Origin: Parabacteroides sp. An277
GTDB lineage: Bacteria; Bacteroidota; Bacteroidia; Bacteroidales; Tannerellaceae
Reading direction: 5' to 3'
NCBI RefSeq assembly: GCF_002159645.1
Contig: NZ_NFJB01000010.1
Span: 1-64,000 of the forward strand
DNA length: 64,000 nt
Shown: positions 8,793 through 18,404 of the stretch, one piece after another
Position numbering within the stretch: the stretch's first letter is position 1
Layout: every line of letters starts with the position of its first letter
The notes under the pieces: model-generated
What the model was told of the DNA's origin: nothing
What the model saw: the letters and a program-made list of their open reading frames with translations, nothing else
Database searches by the model: none
Translations under genes and position numbers: made by a program

Positions 8793-8841
8793 AGGCACAG
8801 AAACTCGGAGTTAAAAATAAATGCTCCGTGGCTCTGTGCCT
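8793..8841 (-). terminator. Hairpin after the GH18 gene
   Basis: AGGCACAGA (8793-8801) pairs with TCTGTGCCT (8833-8841), and the inner CGGAG (8806-8810) pairs with CTCCG (8824-8828). It sits 31 bp past the stop of the minus-strand GH18 gene, a terminator position, although the U-run is weak. Confidence 0.55.
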
Positions 8842-8871
8842 CTGTGTTCAAAATGCCTTGTGGGGGCAGGC

Positions 8872-9891
8872 TTACTTCGTCTTCATCATTCCATCAAATG
8901 TAGCTTTACGAAGCGTTCCTTCGGCATTATCCGTATTATATTCCCAATACATCACGCCAAGGAGACCTTTCTCGTGGATAAAATCACACTTCAGGGCAAT
9001 CGAACGCGCGTCTTCGTAAGTACAAACCATCTGGCCTGTCGAATCCGTAGCATACGGTACTTGCGCGATGGAATCCCAGCAAGCGGTGTAGTCTTTTATC
9101 ATATCGATGTTCTTATAATCCACATAATAAGGAAGGATAGAATCGGCCCCATGCCCATAGAACGGAATACCCAGCACGATTTTCTCGGTCGGGACGCCAG
9201 CTGCCACATGCGCTGCCAATGATTCTTCGCACGAAGCACCCTTGCGGGTCATCTCCGAAGGATAAAGCGCGGCATTATGATAGGGCGGCTTGCCCATGTC
9301 GTAGGCCATGATGTTAACGAAATCAATGTAGGGGTCTATAGCGCGGAAGTCAATGTAACGCGCCGTGTAGGAAGAGGCGAGCGTCAGAAGTTTGTTCGGA
9401 CCAATAGCCTCGCGGATATCGCGCATCAAGAGCGTATAATTCGCCTTGTCGTCTGGCGAGCAAGAGATGCCGGCAGCGTCGCTGGTCGGGTATTCCCAGT
9501 CGATGTCGATACCATCGAGATTATACTCGTCGACAATACGTTTGCAATCCTTTGCGAACGAAAGCCGTTTCTGTTCGTCGGCCGCCATTTCACTGAAGTT
9601 TCCACTACCCCAACCGCCAATCGAAAGAGAGACCTTTAAATCCGGATACTGATTCTTCAAGGCAGCAATTTCACGCAAGCGTTCCTCGCGAGCAATACGC
9701 ACGCGGTCGAACGTAGAGTCCACATGCCCAAAAGCATAGTTGATGTGGGTGAGCACAGACGGGTCGGGTAAAGACTCGCCCTGCGACGTGACATACGCCG
9801 CTACAATCTTCTTCGGTTGCTCCTGTTGCGGCTGACAACTGGCCAACAGACATCCCGCAAGGAACAACATCATACCAAAAACGTGTTTCAT
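8872..9891 (-). CDS. GH18 family lipoprotein (chitinase/endo-beta-N-acetylglucosaminidase type)
   Basis: 339 aa. Signal peptide with lipobox LLASC (Cys19), so a lipidated envelope protein. The GH18 TIM barrel is complete: SLSIGGWG for strand 3 and the catalytic DxxDxDxE as LDGIDIDWEYP with Glu133 as acid/base, then IMAYDM and GVMYWEYNTD near the end. GH18 enzymes cleave beta-1,4 GlcNAc linkages by substrate-assisted catalysis, in chitin or in the chitobiose core of N-glycans. The compact single-domain form and the gut context favour the second or a peptidoglycan/glycan fragment, but this is inference. It appears monocistronic. Confidence 0.9.
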   Translation of the reverse strand: MKHVFGMMLFLAGCLLASCQPQQEQPKKIVAAYVTSQGESLPDPSVLTHINYAFGHVDSTFDRVRIAREERLREIAALKNQYPDLKVSLSIGGWGSGNFSEMAADEQKRLSFAKDCKRIVDEYNLDGIDIDWEYPTSDAAGISCSPDDKANYTLLMRDIREAIGPNKLLTLASSYTARYIDFRAIDPYIDFVNIMAYDMGKPPYHNAALYPSEMTRKGASCEESLAAHVAAGVPTEKIVLGIPFYGHGADSILPYYVDYKNIDMIKDYTACWDSIAQVPYATDSTGQMVCTYEDARSIALKCDFIHEKGLLGVMYWEYNTDNAEGTLRKATFDGMMKTK

Positions 9892-9918
9892 TTTACTTAT
9901 TGTTTAGAATTCTGCCGC

Positions 9919-9949
9919 CGAAGTTAGGAAAAAATCAGGAAAATACAAA
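9919..9949 (-). promoter_or_regulatory. Promoter of the GH18 gene
   Basis: On the minus strand TTTG (9946-9949), 19 bp, then TAACTTCG (9919-9926), one base off TAnnTTTG. It is 28 bp before the start codon. Confidence 0.5.
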
Positions 9950-9980
9950 CCATTATGCAAGAATCTTCACCGAATAGTCG

Positions 9981-9988
9981 TATCTTTG
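9981..9988 (+). promoter_or_regulatory. tyrS -7 promoter element
   Basis: TATCTTTG, 42 bp upstream of the tyrS ATG, is an exact TAnnTTTG. No clear -33 is seen at the standard distance. Confidence 0.55.
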
Positions 9989-10029
9989 CCCCCAAACTAA
10001 ATGAAAATATATTATAATGTAATAATACG

Positions 10030-11322
10030 ATGAATTTTGTAGAAGAGTTAACATGGCGCGGCATGGTGCATACCATGATGCCGGGAACAGAAGAATTGCT
10101 GGAAAAAGAAATGGTAACTGGTTATTTGGGAATCGACCCTACGGCAGATTCGTTGCACATCGGACACTTGTGCGGCGTAATGATTCTGAAGCATTTCCAG
10201 CGGTGTGGCCATAAACCATTGGCATTGGTAGGTGGCGCCACCGGCATGATTGGCGACCCGTCGGGAAAATCGCAAGAACGGAATCTCCTCGACGAAGAAA
10301 CCTTGCGCCACAATCAAGAGTGCATCAAGAAACAATTGAGCAAATTCTTGGATTTCGAATCGGATGCGCCGAACCGCGCGGAGCTGGTCAACAACTACGA
10401 CTGGATGAAAGACTTCACGTTCCTCGATTTTGCCCGCACCGTCGGTAAGCATATTACGGTGAACTATATGATGGCAAAGGATTCCGTGCAGAAACGTCTG
10501 AACGGGGAGGCACGCGATGGATTGTCTTTCACGGAATTTACTTACCAATTGTTGCAAGGTTACGACTTCCTGCATTTGTATGAGACAAAGAACTGTAAAC
10601 TTCAGATGGGCGGTTCAGACCAATGGGGCAATATCACGACGGGCGCCGAGTTGATTCGTCGTACGAACGGCGGCGAAGTGTTTGCACTCACTTGCCCGCT
10701 CATCACGAAGGCCGACGGAGGCAAATTCGGCAAGACCGAAAGCGGAAACATCTGGCTCGACCGTCGTTATACGTCGCCTTACAAGTTCTACCAATTCTGG
10801 TTGAATGTATCGGATGCGGATGCGGCCAAATATATTAAGATATTCACCGCTCTGCCAAAAGAGGAAATCGAAGCCCTGATTGCCGAACAGGAAGCGGCAC
10901 CACATCTCCGCCCGCTCCAAAAGAGGTTGGCCAAAGAGGTGACCATCATGGTTCATTCCGAAGAAGACTACAACGCAGCGGTAGAGGCTTCGAACATCTT
11001 GTTTGGAAACGCCACATCCGACGCGCTGAAAAAACTGGACGAAGCGACGCTCCTCGACGTCTTCAACGGCGTGCCTCAATTTGAAGTCGCACAGGATACG
11101 GTATCTGGAGGCATCAAGCTCTTGGAACTTTGTACCGAAAAAGCAAATGTGTTTCCTTCGAAAGGCGAGATGCGCAAACTCATCCAGAGCGGCGGTGTGA
11201 GCGTGAATAAAGAGAAAGTCACGGATGTCGACATGACCATCACGGCCGACAATTTATTGGATGGCAAATATCTACTTATTCAGCGCGGTAAGAAGAATTA
11301 TTACTTGATTATCGCGAAATAA
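10030..11322 (+). CDS. tyrS: Tyrosyl-tRNA synthetase
   Basis: 430 aa class I synthetase that charges tRNA-Tyr. The HIGH motif is at residues 43-46 (SLHIGHL), the tyrosine/tRNA-binding segment [10 protein letters not shown] is present, and the KMSKS loop is the KFGKT variant usual for TyrS. The C-terminal 65 residues are an S4 RNA-binding domain ([20 protein letters not shown]). Full length for the bacterial family. Its own promoter lies upstream and a strong terminator follows. Confidence 0.97.
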   Translation: MNFVEELTWRGMVHTMMPGTEELLEKEMVTGYLGIDPTADSLHIGHLCGVMILKHFQRCGHKPLALVGGATGMIGDPSGKSQERNLLDEETLRHNQECIKKQLSKFLDFESDAPNRAELVNNYDWMKDFTFLDFARTVGKHITVNYMMAKDSVQKRLNGEARDGLSFTEFTYQLLQGYDFLHLYETKNCKLQMGGSDQWGNITTGAELIRRTNGGEVFALTCPLITKADGGKFGKTESGNIWLDRRYTSPYKFYQFWLNVSDADAAKYIKIFTALPKEEIEALIAEQEAAPHLRPLQKRLAKEVTIMVHSEEDYNAAVEASNILFGNATSDALKKLDEATLLDVFNGVPQFEVAQDTVSGGIKLLELCTEKANVFPSKGEMRKLIQSGGVSVNKEKVTDVDMTITADNLLDGKYLLIQRGKKNYYLIIAK

Positions 11323-11347
11323 CAGTCCATCCGTTTTTAAATACAAC

Positions 11348-11397
11348 GGCACGGAAAAGCGGAGTTTTTTAATGGCTCCACGTTTCCGTGCCTTTTT
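11348..11397 (+). terminator. Intrinsic terminator of tyrS
   Basis: GGCACGGAAA (11348-11357) pairs perfectly with TTTCCGTGCC (11383-11392), followed by a T-rich run. It lies between the convergent tyrS and malQ genes and may serve both. Confidence 0.75.
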
Positions 11398-11460
11398 CTT
11401 TCCTCCTCCTTCTCTGGCCGTAAAGCTTCCGAATATTTGTGGAAACTTCTCGCTTTTCTC

Positions 11461-14130
11461 TTATGCTTCCCGCCCGGATTGCCTAATTAAATCGCGAATG
11501 CGGTTGTTCAACCGGTTACAGCGTAAGAGCTGCTCGATAGTCATGTGCATCCGGTAACGCCAATAATGGCGTGGATTTGAGGGGACGTTGATGCGTTCGG
11601 CGTCGGCATCTGGATTGCGTACCTCTTCGTCTATCGACATCCAATCTTGCCACGAAAGAATGCAAAGCATCGAATTTCCCATCAGATGTTGCTGCACCAC
11701 GCTATCGCAAAGCCATCCTGGGGCCTCTTCTGGAGCCTCGCCCCATCCGCCAAGCATCTGTTCGTAGTAACGATGCGTCTGCTCCTTGTTTTCTTTCCAC
11801 CATCCGCGGAAGGTCGACATATCATGTGTAGAAATAGAACAAACCGAACGATAAGGATAAGTCTGCGGATTCCCAAAGGTTTCGCCCAGATGTTTAGGCA
11901 TACGCTGGATTTCGAGGCTCAAAATACGCAATTCTTCCATAACGCCGGGGACGCAATTAGGAATCATTCCCAAATCTTCGCCACAAACAAGCATCCGGGT
12001 TGAATCAATCAGTTCGGGCAGTTTTCGCATGGCTTCATTTCGCCAAAAATCTTCGTGCCGATGGTAATAATAATTCGTATAAAGCGTGTCGAAAGCTTGC
12101 TGCTCGGCCGGCGACAGGCGTTTATAGGCCGAATCTGATTGGATGGCTATCCGCGGATGATAAAGATCCGGGAACTTCGCATCTGCTATAAACAATACAT
12201 TATTAATCAAGCTAAACAATCCTTCGCGGAGCACACGGCTTTCAGCATCCTTCTTTTCCTGGAAATAGGATTCCACTTTCCTTTGCGTATTAAACTGAGG
12301 CAGCAAAGCATATTCCCGATGCGAGACTTGGCAAAGGAACGTCCGTTTTACCTCATCTGCCAGTTTCCCAAACGTGTGTTTAAGGATTTCATCCGTGATA
12401 TAAGGTTTCGTAAATGCCTCTTTACGGAAAGGCAATCCGAATCCTTCTATTTCCTTTGGCGACAAGGGCAAAGAGGGAACAAATTGTCCTAATAGTCCTT
12501 CCACTGAGTGCGAGGGAATCTCCCAAATGCGGAAAAAGCCCAACAAGTGGTCTATGCGATAGGCATCAAAATATTCCGCCATCTTCCGGAGCCGGCGTTT
12601 CCACCACCGATATCCATCCTGCTGCATCACATCCCACCGATAAGTAGGAAATCCCCAATTCTGCCCCTTCGCAGAGAAAGGATCGGGCGGCGCGCCGGCT
12701 TGTCCGTTCATGTTGAAATAGTTTGGTTCGGACCATGCTTCTACACTATTCCGGCTGATGCCAATGGGAATATCGCCTTTCAGCAATACGCCGCGTTGAC
12801 GAGCATAATTGCTGGCGCTCAACAACTGGACATGCAGGATATATTGCAAGAAATAATGGAAATTCATCGCGTGGCAGAAAGTTTCATCCTCGTCTCGTTT
12901 GGCTCGTACAATGTCGCGGTCGTAAACCGAAAGTTCTGGCCAGGTGCGGAAATCGGCCGTCCCGTACAAATCGCGCAAATAGCAGAATGCCGCGTAGGGC
13001 ATCAGCCAGTCCTCGTTCTCTTCGGTAAATTGTTGGAACTCTTTCGAAGCCTGCGTTTCATCTCTGTCTTGTTCGAAAAGGGCTTGCAAATAATCCAATT
13101 TCAACCGGTTGACCGCCTCATAATCGACAGCCGGAAGCGCATTGAGCCGCATCCGTTCCCATTCGAAATGAGCTTGTAATTCCGCGTTTTGCAAACGAGG
13201 CAATTGATTCAAATCGATATACATCGGATGGAAAGCATAAATCGAGATGCTGTTATAGGGATACGAATCCATCCAGGTGTGCGTCATCGTCGTATCGTTG
13301 ATGGGCAGGATTTGGATGATTCGCTGTCCCGTGAGGACTGCCCAATCGACCATCTTCTTCAAATCCCCGAAATCGCCCACGCCCCAACTGGATTCCGAAC
13401 GAAGCGAAAAGACCGGAATCGCCACTCCGGCTGCTTTCCAAAGCGGAAGCGGGAAATGGACTTCATCGTCTGCCAGTACCAGCAAATCGCCCGTTTGGGG
13501 CGGAAGCGCATCCAATCGCCGATTGTTTCCTTCTATCCATTCTCCCAATTTGTTTTCCCGCACGTTCCACGCCAAAAATTTATATTCAAAAGGCAACGTA
13601 ATCCGCGCTGCGTCCAAAAGGATATACCACTCGTTCGGCCCGCAAGGCTGCATCAGCTTGGCCTGCTGGATATCCCAATGGCCTACCTGCGCTTGATTGC
13701 CACTGACGGCCAATCGCCAGTTGCCTTTCCGCAAGCGCGGGCAACGTACTTTCAAGAGAATCGCCCGCTCGTATGTGGCTTCTGTTCCGGTAAGATAGGC
13801 CACTTCTGTTTTCGTAAAGGCTGCGCTGTAGCAAAAAGAATCGGCCGGACGGTCTCGCCACGCATCTGCCAATATCAGACGGTGGTAGGCGGGATTCAAC
13901 GCCAACCGGCGCTTCACGCCGTCCCATTCTTTGCGGACACAGAACCCATCGCGATAAATCAGGTATCGATATACAATCTCCTGCGAAGAATGCTTCGGGT
14001 CGAGCATCAAATCGCCCTGCCACGTATAGCCGTCGTACGAACGGAGCGGGAACAATTGTCCGTCCGACAAAGTCACCCGAACCTCTTCCCCCCAGTTCGT
14101 CCGATAATGTATTTGAAATGAAAGTTCCAT
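11461..14130 (-). CDS. malQ: 4-alpha-glucanotransferase (GH77) with N-terminal starch-binding domains
   Basis: 889 aa, longer than Escherichia coli MalQ because of two N-terminal CBM20-type starch-binding modules (about 1-105 and 125-225, with FEYKFLAW), as in plant DPE2 and other Bacteroidetes enzymes. The GH77 barrel follows: SWGVGDFGDLKKMVDWA, the nucleophile region FDAYRIDHLLGFFRIW and the acid/base region LVCGEDLGMIP. It disproportionates alpha-1,4-glucans in glycogen or maltodextrin metabolism, probably in the cytoplasm since no signal peptide is seen. The gene starts 37 bp after the DUF6261-like gene ends and may be cotranscribed with it. Confidence 0.93.
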   Translation of the reverse strand: MELSFQIHYRTNWGEEVRVTLSDGQLFPLRSYDGYTWQGDLMLDPKHSSQEIVYRYLIYRDGFCVRKEWDGVKRRLALNPAYHRLILADAWRDRPADSFCYSAAFTKTEVAYLTGTEATYERAILLKVRCPRLRKGNWRLAVSGNQAQVGHWDIQQAKLMQPCGPNEWYILLDAARITLPFEYKFLAWNVRENKLGEWIEGNNRRLDALPPQTGDLLVLADDEVHFPLPLWKAAGVAIPVFSLRSESSWGVGDFGDLKKMVDWAVLTGQRIIQILPINDTTMTHTWMDSYPYNSISIYAFHPMYIDLNQLPRLQNAELQAHFEWERMRLNALPAVDYEAVNRLKLDYLQALFEQDRDETQASKEFQQFTEENEDWLMPYAAFCYLRDLYGTADFRTWPELSVYDRDIVRAKRDEDETFCHAMNFHYFLQYILHVQLLSASNYARQRGVLLKGDIPIGISRNSVEAWSEPNYFNMNGQAGAPPDPFSAKGQNWGFPTYRWDVMQQDGYRWWKRRLRKMAEYFDAYRIDHLLGFFRIWEIPSHSVEGLLGQFVPSLPLSPKEIEGFGLPFRKEAFTKPYITDEILKHTFGKLADEVKRTFLCQVSHREYALLPQFNTQRKVESYFQEKKDAESRVLREGLFSLINNVLFIADAKFPDLYHPRIAIQSDSAYKRLSPAEQQAFDTLYTNYYYHRHEDFWRNEAMRKLPELIDSTRMLVCGEDLGMIPNCVPGVMEELRILSLEIQRMPKHLGETFGNPQTYPYRSVCSISTHDMSTFRGWWKENKEQTHRYYEQMLGGWGEAPEEAPGWLCDSVVQQHLMGNSMLCILSWQDWMSIDEEVRNPDADAERINVPSNPRHYWRYRMHMTIEQLLRCNRLNNRIRDLIRQSGREA

Positions 14131-14167
14131 ACTATCTATAATTTTGTTTTCCTTTATCCATTGTCCA

Positions 14168-15268
14168 TTACCACAACGTAATCGGCTCCGGATATTCTAT
14201 CACTAATGGGCTGCCGCCGTCGTAGGTCTCGATGCGGACTTTATACTGTCCTTCTGTTAAATCCGGGACCATCGTAAATTCGCAACTGGTCTCTGTAACG
14301 TTAGTGATGGTCTCCGGGTTAATCCATTCAATGTAATCCTGGTCATTGACGAGTCCGATGACGTGCTCCAGCGTGCCGTCTTGTCCCTTCAGCGTAAATC
14401 CTTGATATTCCACGCCGGTTTGTTTGCCTCGCTCGATGCGGTGCGGATTTTCCGGGTCGCCTCCCTCTTTCTGGTAGACGGCGGTGATTTCGGGAGTGAC
14501 GGGCGTAGGTTCAGGAGTGGGTTCGTCGCCACCCGACGATGAGCTGCCGGAACCGATCGAACGTCGGAAACTGATCATCACATCGTTTACATCATTTATC
14601 ACTTTCGTCAGGTCCGTCCGTGTCTGTTCATCTTTGGCCACCATCTCGTTAGCTGCATAAAGCACGTTGATGGCTTCGATGAGCGCATTAAACGCTTCGT
14701 CGGTCTTGGGCCGCAGCGAACGCATGTTCATCGACAAGGCCCGCTCGCGCACTTCCGTCGAACGCTTTTTGAAAATTTCATGGAACGCCTGGTTGGCCGC
14801 CTCGATTTCATCCGGAGCTTCTTCGATTCCCAACGTCGTTAAAGCCGATGCATAAGGCTCTGTCCGAAGCTTTTCCACCAAGTCCGTCAAAAGGGATGTT
14901 TCGCTACTGTAATCAGCTTCAGCGGCCACTTGCGCTCCGTCAAAAGCAAACGCAACTGTACGCGCCGCCTTTTTCTTTTCTTCATCAGGATAAAAATCGA
15001 CATAAATTTGCGCCAACTTTTTATAGAAATAGAACAAATCATCGCGGAAATCATCGGCTTCCGCTACGTCCGGCGTGTCTAAATAGGCCCGATCGGGCTG
15101 GAAACAAAGCAACTCGTTATTGCCCGCCAAGGCAAAAGCTGAGTATTGCAAATGAAACCCATACTGCTCGGCTATCGCCTTGGGGATAGCAGCCAGGATA
15201 TCCGTTACGAACTGCGCATGTTGCGCGTTTTTAGCTTTCGATTTAGAAGCATTTACGATTTTCAGCAT
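14168..15268 (-). CDS. DUF6261-like hypothetical protein
   Basis: 366 aa, no signal peptide or membrane segment. Residues 1-250 are alpha-helical and resemble the Bacteroidetes family annotated DUF6261, from memory. A flexible Gly/Ser/Pro/Glu linker follows (GSGSSSSGGDEPTPEPTPVTP), then an Ig-like C-terminal domain of about 105 residues ending EYPEPITLW. Function unknown. The transcript from the promoter at 15501-15531 would carry the 41-bp palindromic array as its leader. The GC-rich linker may mark a domain junction. Confidence 0.65.
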   Translation of the reverse strand: MLKIVNASKSKAKNAQHAQFVTDILAAIPKAIAEQYGFHLQYSAFALAGNNELLCFQPDRAYLDTPDVAEADDFRDDLFYFYKKLAQIYVDFYPDEEKKKAARTVAFAFDGAQVAAEADYSSETSLLTDLVEKLRTEPYASALTTLGIEEAPDEIEAANQAFHEIFKKRSTEVRERALSMNMRSLRPKTDEAFNALIEAINVLYAANEMVAKDEQTRTDLTKVINDVNDVMISFRRSIGSGSSSSGGDEPTPEPTPVTPEITAVYQKEGGDPENPHRIERGKQTGVEYQGFTLKGQDGTLEHVIGLVNDQDYIEWINPETITNVTETSCEFTMVPDLTEGQYKVRIETYDGGSPLVIEYPEPITLW

Positions 15269-15312
15269 ATTGGTATCTTTTTAAAATTAGAATGAACAAA
15301 CTTTTCTGTAAA

Positions 15313-15476
15313 CGTCCCCACGACGTGGGGAAGAAATCGGAGTACTCTGCAAACGCCCCCACGGCGTGGGGAAGAAATCAGAGCACTCTGCAAACGTCCC
15401 CACGGCGTGGGGAAGAAATCGGAGCACTCTGTAAACGCCCCCACGACGTGGGGAAGAAATCGGAGCACTCTGCAAG
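15313..15476. repeat. 41-bp palindromic tandem array in the DUF6261-like gene leader
   Basis: Four units exactly 41 bp apart. Each holds the perfect 15-bp dyad CCCCACGRCGTGGGG (centres 15323, 15364, 15405, 15446) and, at exactly half phase, GAGYACTC (15343.5, 15384.5, 15425.5, 15466.5). It lies between the DUF6261-like start codon and its predicted promoter, so it should be transcribed as serial hairpins. Its dyad core (CCACGNCGTGGGGAAG) resembles that of the 8481-8752 array. Confidence 0.9.
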
Positions 15477-15500
15477 CCTGACGACCCGGATTTCCAGTCG

Positions 15501-15531
15501 CAAAATTAGGCGATAATTTGAACTGTGCAAA
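15501..15531 (-). promoter_or_regulatory. Promoter of the DUF6261-like gene
   Basis: On the minus strand TTTG (15528-15531), exactly 19 bp, then TAATTTTG (15501-15508), a full consensus match. It predicts a leader of about 225 nt that contains the whole array at 15313-15476. Between here and the sppA terminator I see nothing else. Confidence 0.65.
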
Positions 15532-15651
15532 TGTTTGGCGGAAATTTTTTGTAGAAAAAGCGCGGCTCTTTCATTTAACCGGCAGGAGGGTATGCCGTAA
15601 TGGATATTTTTCTGCGTCCTATTTCTTATTTCGATGCACTGACCCTTTTTC

Positions 15652-15693
15652 AGAAAAAAAAGCGGCGCGGAACTCTGAAAAGCCCCGCGCCGC
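15652..15693 (-). terminator. Intrinsic terminator of sppA
   Basis: GCGGCGCGG (15662-15670) pairs with CCGCGCCGC (15685-15693). Read on the minus strand the stem is followed by eight T residues, a textbook terminator 18 bp past the sppA stop. Confidence 0.85.
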
Positions 15694-15710
15694 CCTGTTC
15701 AATTATCGGT

Positions 15711-17483
15711 TTACAATCCTTGCACCGTATAAGGCATACGCGCTTGGATGCCTGTCGTCTGTTTCATCTCTTGCCAAGTAGCATAAAGTGCAAACTCATC
15801 CTTGCCCAAGAGAGATTGGAGGAGGGAAATTTTTGCCTCGCCCCATGCCTTTTCCATGTATTTCGTAAAGAAATCCTTGTCCTCGTTGGCTTTATAGGTC
15901 GTATAATCGGTAATGCCCGCCAACGAAGCAGCTTCGGCAATAGCGACTTCCAAACCACCGAGGCGGTCGACCAATCCGCGTTCCAATGCCTGCTCGCCCG
16001 TCCAGACGCGCCCCTGCCCGATATGGTCGATAGAATCCTTGGCCATGCCGCGTCCGTCGGCGCAACGAGTGAGGAAGAGGTCGTAAGTACGTTCCACGCT
16101 CTGCTGAATCAACGCCTGCTCGTCCGCGCGCATCGGACGGCTGATGTCGCCCAAATCCGCATACGTGTTGGTCTTGACAATATCCGTCGTAATATCCAGC
16201 AACTTAGCCGTTCCTGCGAAATTGCGCACGATGCCAAAGACGCCGATAGAGCCAGTCAACGTGGTCGGTTCGGCCACAATCTTATTCGCGGCACAGGCGA
16301 TATAATATCCGCCCGACGCGGCATAATCGCCCATCGACACCACCACCGGCTTTTGCGCTTTCACTTCCATGACCGCCTTCCAAATCTGCTCGGAGATATA
16401 CGCGCTTCCGCCCCCCGAATTGACGCGGAACACGACCGCCTTTACCGCCTCGTCTTGCGCCAATTTATACAGTTCGCGGGCCGTCTCTTCGGTAATTAAA
16501 GCCGTTCCGGTACTCATCGGAGAATCATCTTCCGGCACGATGGTCCCTTCGGCATACAAAATCGCAATCTTGTCGGCAGCTTCGCGCTTTGTTTCCGGGA
16601 TAGACAAGAGCTGGGAATAATCAGCCGATACCATCTTATCCGCCACTTTCTGTCCCGCCATCCGTTTTACGCAAGCCTCCGCTTCGGGACGATACGCCAA
16701 CTTATCTACCAATTTATACGTCAGCAACTCTTCCGGAGCGCCCAAAGCCACACCGGTGTTCAAGAAACGTTCCATCTCAGCCGCATCGATACTACGCGAC
16801 GTGCAAATAGCATCCGTCATGTTCTTCCAAATGCTATTCAAGAAAGAGGCGGTCTGTTCGCGATTGGCCTCACTGAACTTCTCGTTCATATAAGGTTCAA
16901 CGGCGCTTTTATAGGTACCCACCTTGAAGATATAATATTCAACGCCCAACTTCGCCATGGCATTCTTAAAGAAAATGCCTTGCGACGCCAACCCGACCAA
17001 ACCTACCATACCTTGCGGATTGACAAAAAGCGAATCGGCCACGCTAGCCAAGTAATAGCCCCCTTGCGAATAAGCATCGGCATACGAAACGATAAATTTC
17101 CCCTCCGACTTAAAATCCTCCAGCGCACGACGCAACGCGGCAAAAGAAGCAAAACCACCCGACAATTCGGAACCCTCCAAATAGATACCTTGGATGTCTG
17201 GATTCTGTTTCGCCTTTTGGATGGCACGAATAAGATCCGGAAGCACCACTTGTTCGTCCGACGAACTCCATAAACCTGCGAACGGATTATCACTCGAATG
17301 CTCCGTCAACGTTCCTTTCAACGAAAGCTTAAATACGGTATTTTTCGCAGGCTTATAAGTCGACGAAGAACTGTTCGACGCTACGATACCTGCCACAAAA
17401 GCAATGCCACCCATCAACAAGACACCCATCGCAATCAATACACCAAAAATCGATGCGAACATGGTCTTAAAGAATTGTTTCAT
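15711..17483 (-). CDS. sppA: Signal peptide peptidase SppA, long (67K) type
   Basis: 590 aa tandem-repeat S49 peptidase that degrades cleaved signal peptides at the inner membrane. One N-terminal transmembrane helix (FGVLIAMGVLLMGGIAFVAG). The N-terminal repeat carries the SYADAYSQGGYYLASVAD segment that supplies the catalytic Lys region; the C-terminal repeat has the nucleophile Ser in DYAASGGYYIACAANK, followed by TGSIGVFG. Length and order match the E. coli-type enzyme. The DUF2461 gene ends 24 bp upstream, so PspC, DUF2461 and SppA look like one envelope-related operon. Confidence 0.94.
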   Translation of the reverse strand: MKQFFKTMFASIFGVLIAMGVLLMGGIAFVAGIVASNSSSSTYKPAKNTVFKLSLKGTLTEHSSDNPFAGLWSSSDEQVVLPDLIRAIQKAKQNPDIQGIYLEGSELSGGFASFAALRRALEDFKSEGKFIVSYADAYSQGGYYLASVADSLFVNPQGMVGLVGLASQGIFFKNAMAKLGVEYYIFKVGTYKSAVEPYMNEKFSEANREQTASFLNSIWKNMTDAICTSRSIDAAEMERFLNTGVALGAPEELLTYKLVDKLAYRPEAEACVKRMAGQKVADKMVSADYSQLLSIPETKREAADKIAILYAEGTIVPEDDSPMSTGTALITEETARELYKLAQDEAVKAVVFRVNSGGGSAYISEQIWKAVMEVKAQKPVVVSMGDYAASGGYYIACAANKIVAEPTTLTGSIGVFGIVRNFAGTAKLLDITTDIVKTNTYADLGDISRPMRADEQALIQQSVERTYDLFLTRCADGRGMAKDSIDHIGQGRVWTGEQALERGLVDRLGGLEVAIAEAASLAGITDYTTYKANEDKDFFTKYMEKAWGEAKISLLQSLLGKDEFALYATWQEMKQTTGIQARMPYTVQGL

Positions 17484-17507
17484 TTTATCTTAATTTATTA
17501 GTTAGTA

Positions 17508-18182
17508 TTATTTTCCATAATATTCATCGACAGACGCATTCAAAAAACGGTTCAATGGCTGAAGCAGATGAAAATCAGCCAGCGTTTTCTGCATCCAATC
17601 AGACGACGTAAAAAAGGACTCATCTTTGTGGCTCATCACCGAATAATCCTTATACTTCAACCATTCCGCATAAGGAGCATCGGAAAGGAATCCGGCCGGT
17701 ACGCGCGTGAGTTTTTCCCCGTAAAACGTACCAAATGCCTCGTGAAACGGTTTCGAAGCCAATATCTCGCCCAATTCTTCGCCATTCACGGCAATATCTT
17801 GCCGTATTTTCTTGAGAATCGGTACAGGAGGACACCAGACGCCACCCGCCAGCAAACAATTGTCCGGTTCGAGATGGATATAATAACCACCATATTCACT
17901 ACGCCGTCCACCAGGCGCCATATAAGCCGCAAAATGAGTTTTATAAGGCGTACGGTCTGCCGACCAACGCAAATCGCGATAAATGCGATAAAGACAATCC
18001 GGAGCCTGCAACCCGATAAGAGCCGGCTCAAACTGCGCTATGTGCTCAATCAATTGCTGTACTTCCTCCATAAAAGCTTCGCGCAAATGGTCGTAACGCG
18101 CTTTTTGGGCTTGAAACCAAGCCCGGTCATTATGTTGCCGCAATTCACGTAAGAATTGCAAGATTTCTTTATTTACGTTCAT
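17508..18182 (-). CDS. DUF2461 family protein
   Basis: 224 aa. Start NKEILQFLRELRQHNDRAWF, then RIYRDLRWSADRTPYKTHFA and GGYYIHLEPDNCLLAGGVW are hallmark segments of DUF2461, a widespread bacterial family of unknown biochemical function. No signal peptide. The ATG at 18182 is chosen because it overlaps the pspC-like stop codon by four bases (translational coupling); a longer frame to 18320 only adds non-conserved residues from the pspC-like region. Confidence 0.88.
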   Translation of the reverse strand: MNVNKEILQFLRELRQHNDRAWFQAQKARYDHLREAFMEEVQQLIEHIAQFEPALIGLQAPDCLYRIYRDLRWSADRTPYKTHFAAYMAPGGRRSEYGGYYIHLEPDNCLLAGGVWCPPVPILKKIRQDIAVNGEELGEILASKPFHEAFGTFYGEKLTRVPAGFLSDAPYAEWLKYKDYSVMSHKDESFFTSSDWMQKTLADFHLLQPLNRFLNASVDEYYGK

Positions 18183-18373
18183 TGGATAGGCTTTGCGGGC
18201 ATGATAAGCCACAAAATTAGATATAAAAGGATACCAAATCCCGCAAAAAATATCATTAATACATATACAATGCGAATAATCGTCGGGTCGATACCCAAAT
18301 ATTCGCCAATCCCGGCGCATACGCCTCCCACCATCTTATTGTTCGAACGGGTGAGTTTCTTCTTTTCTTCCAT
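18179..18373 (-). CDS. PspC-domain small membrane protein
   Basis: 64 aa. It is nothing but a PspC domain: LTRSNNKMVGGVCAGIGEYL followed by one transmembrane helix (IVYVLMIFFAGFGILLYLIL) and a short tail. Such proteins take part in envelope-stress signalling in other bacteria; the role here is inferred only from the domain. It overlaps the DUF2461 gene by 4 bp and appears to lead the three-gene operon ending with sppA. Confidence 0.9.
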   Translation of the reverse strand: MEEKKKLTRSNNKMVGGVCAGIGEYLGIDPTIIRIVYVLMIFFAGFGILLYLILWLIMPAKPIQ

Positions 18374-18404
18374 GAGATGTTTATTTTGTATTTAAAATAT
18401 ACCA

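Noticed and set aside
18183-18320. Longer N-terminus for the DUF2461 protein
   Set aside because: The extension lies over the PspC-like gene in another frame and is not conserved-looking; the 4-bp overlap start is more plausible.
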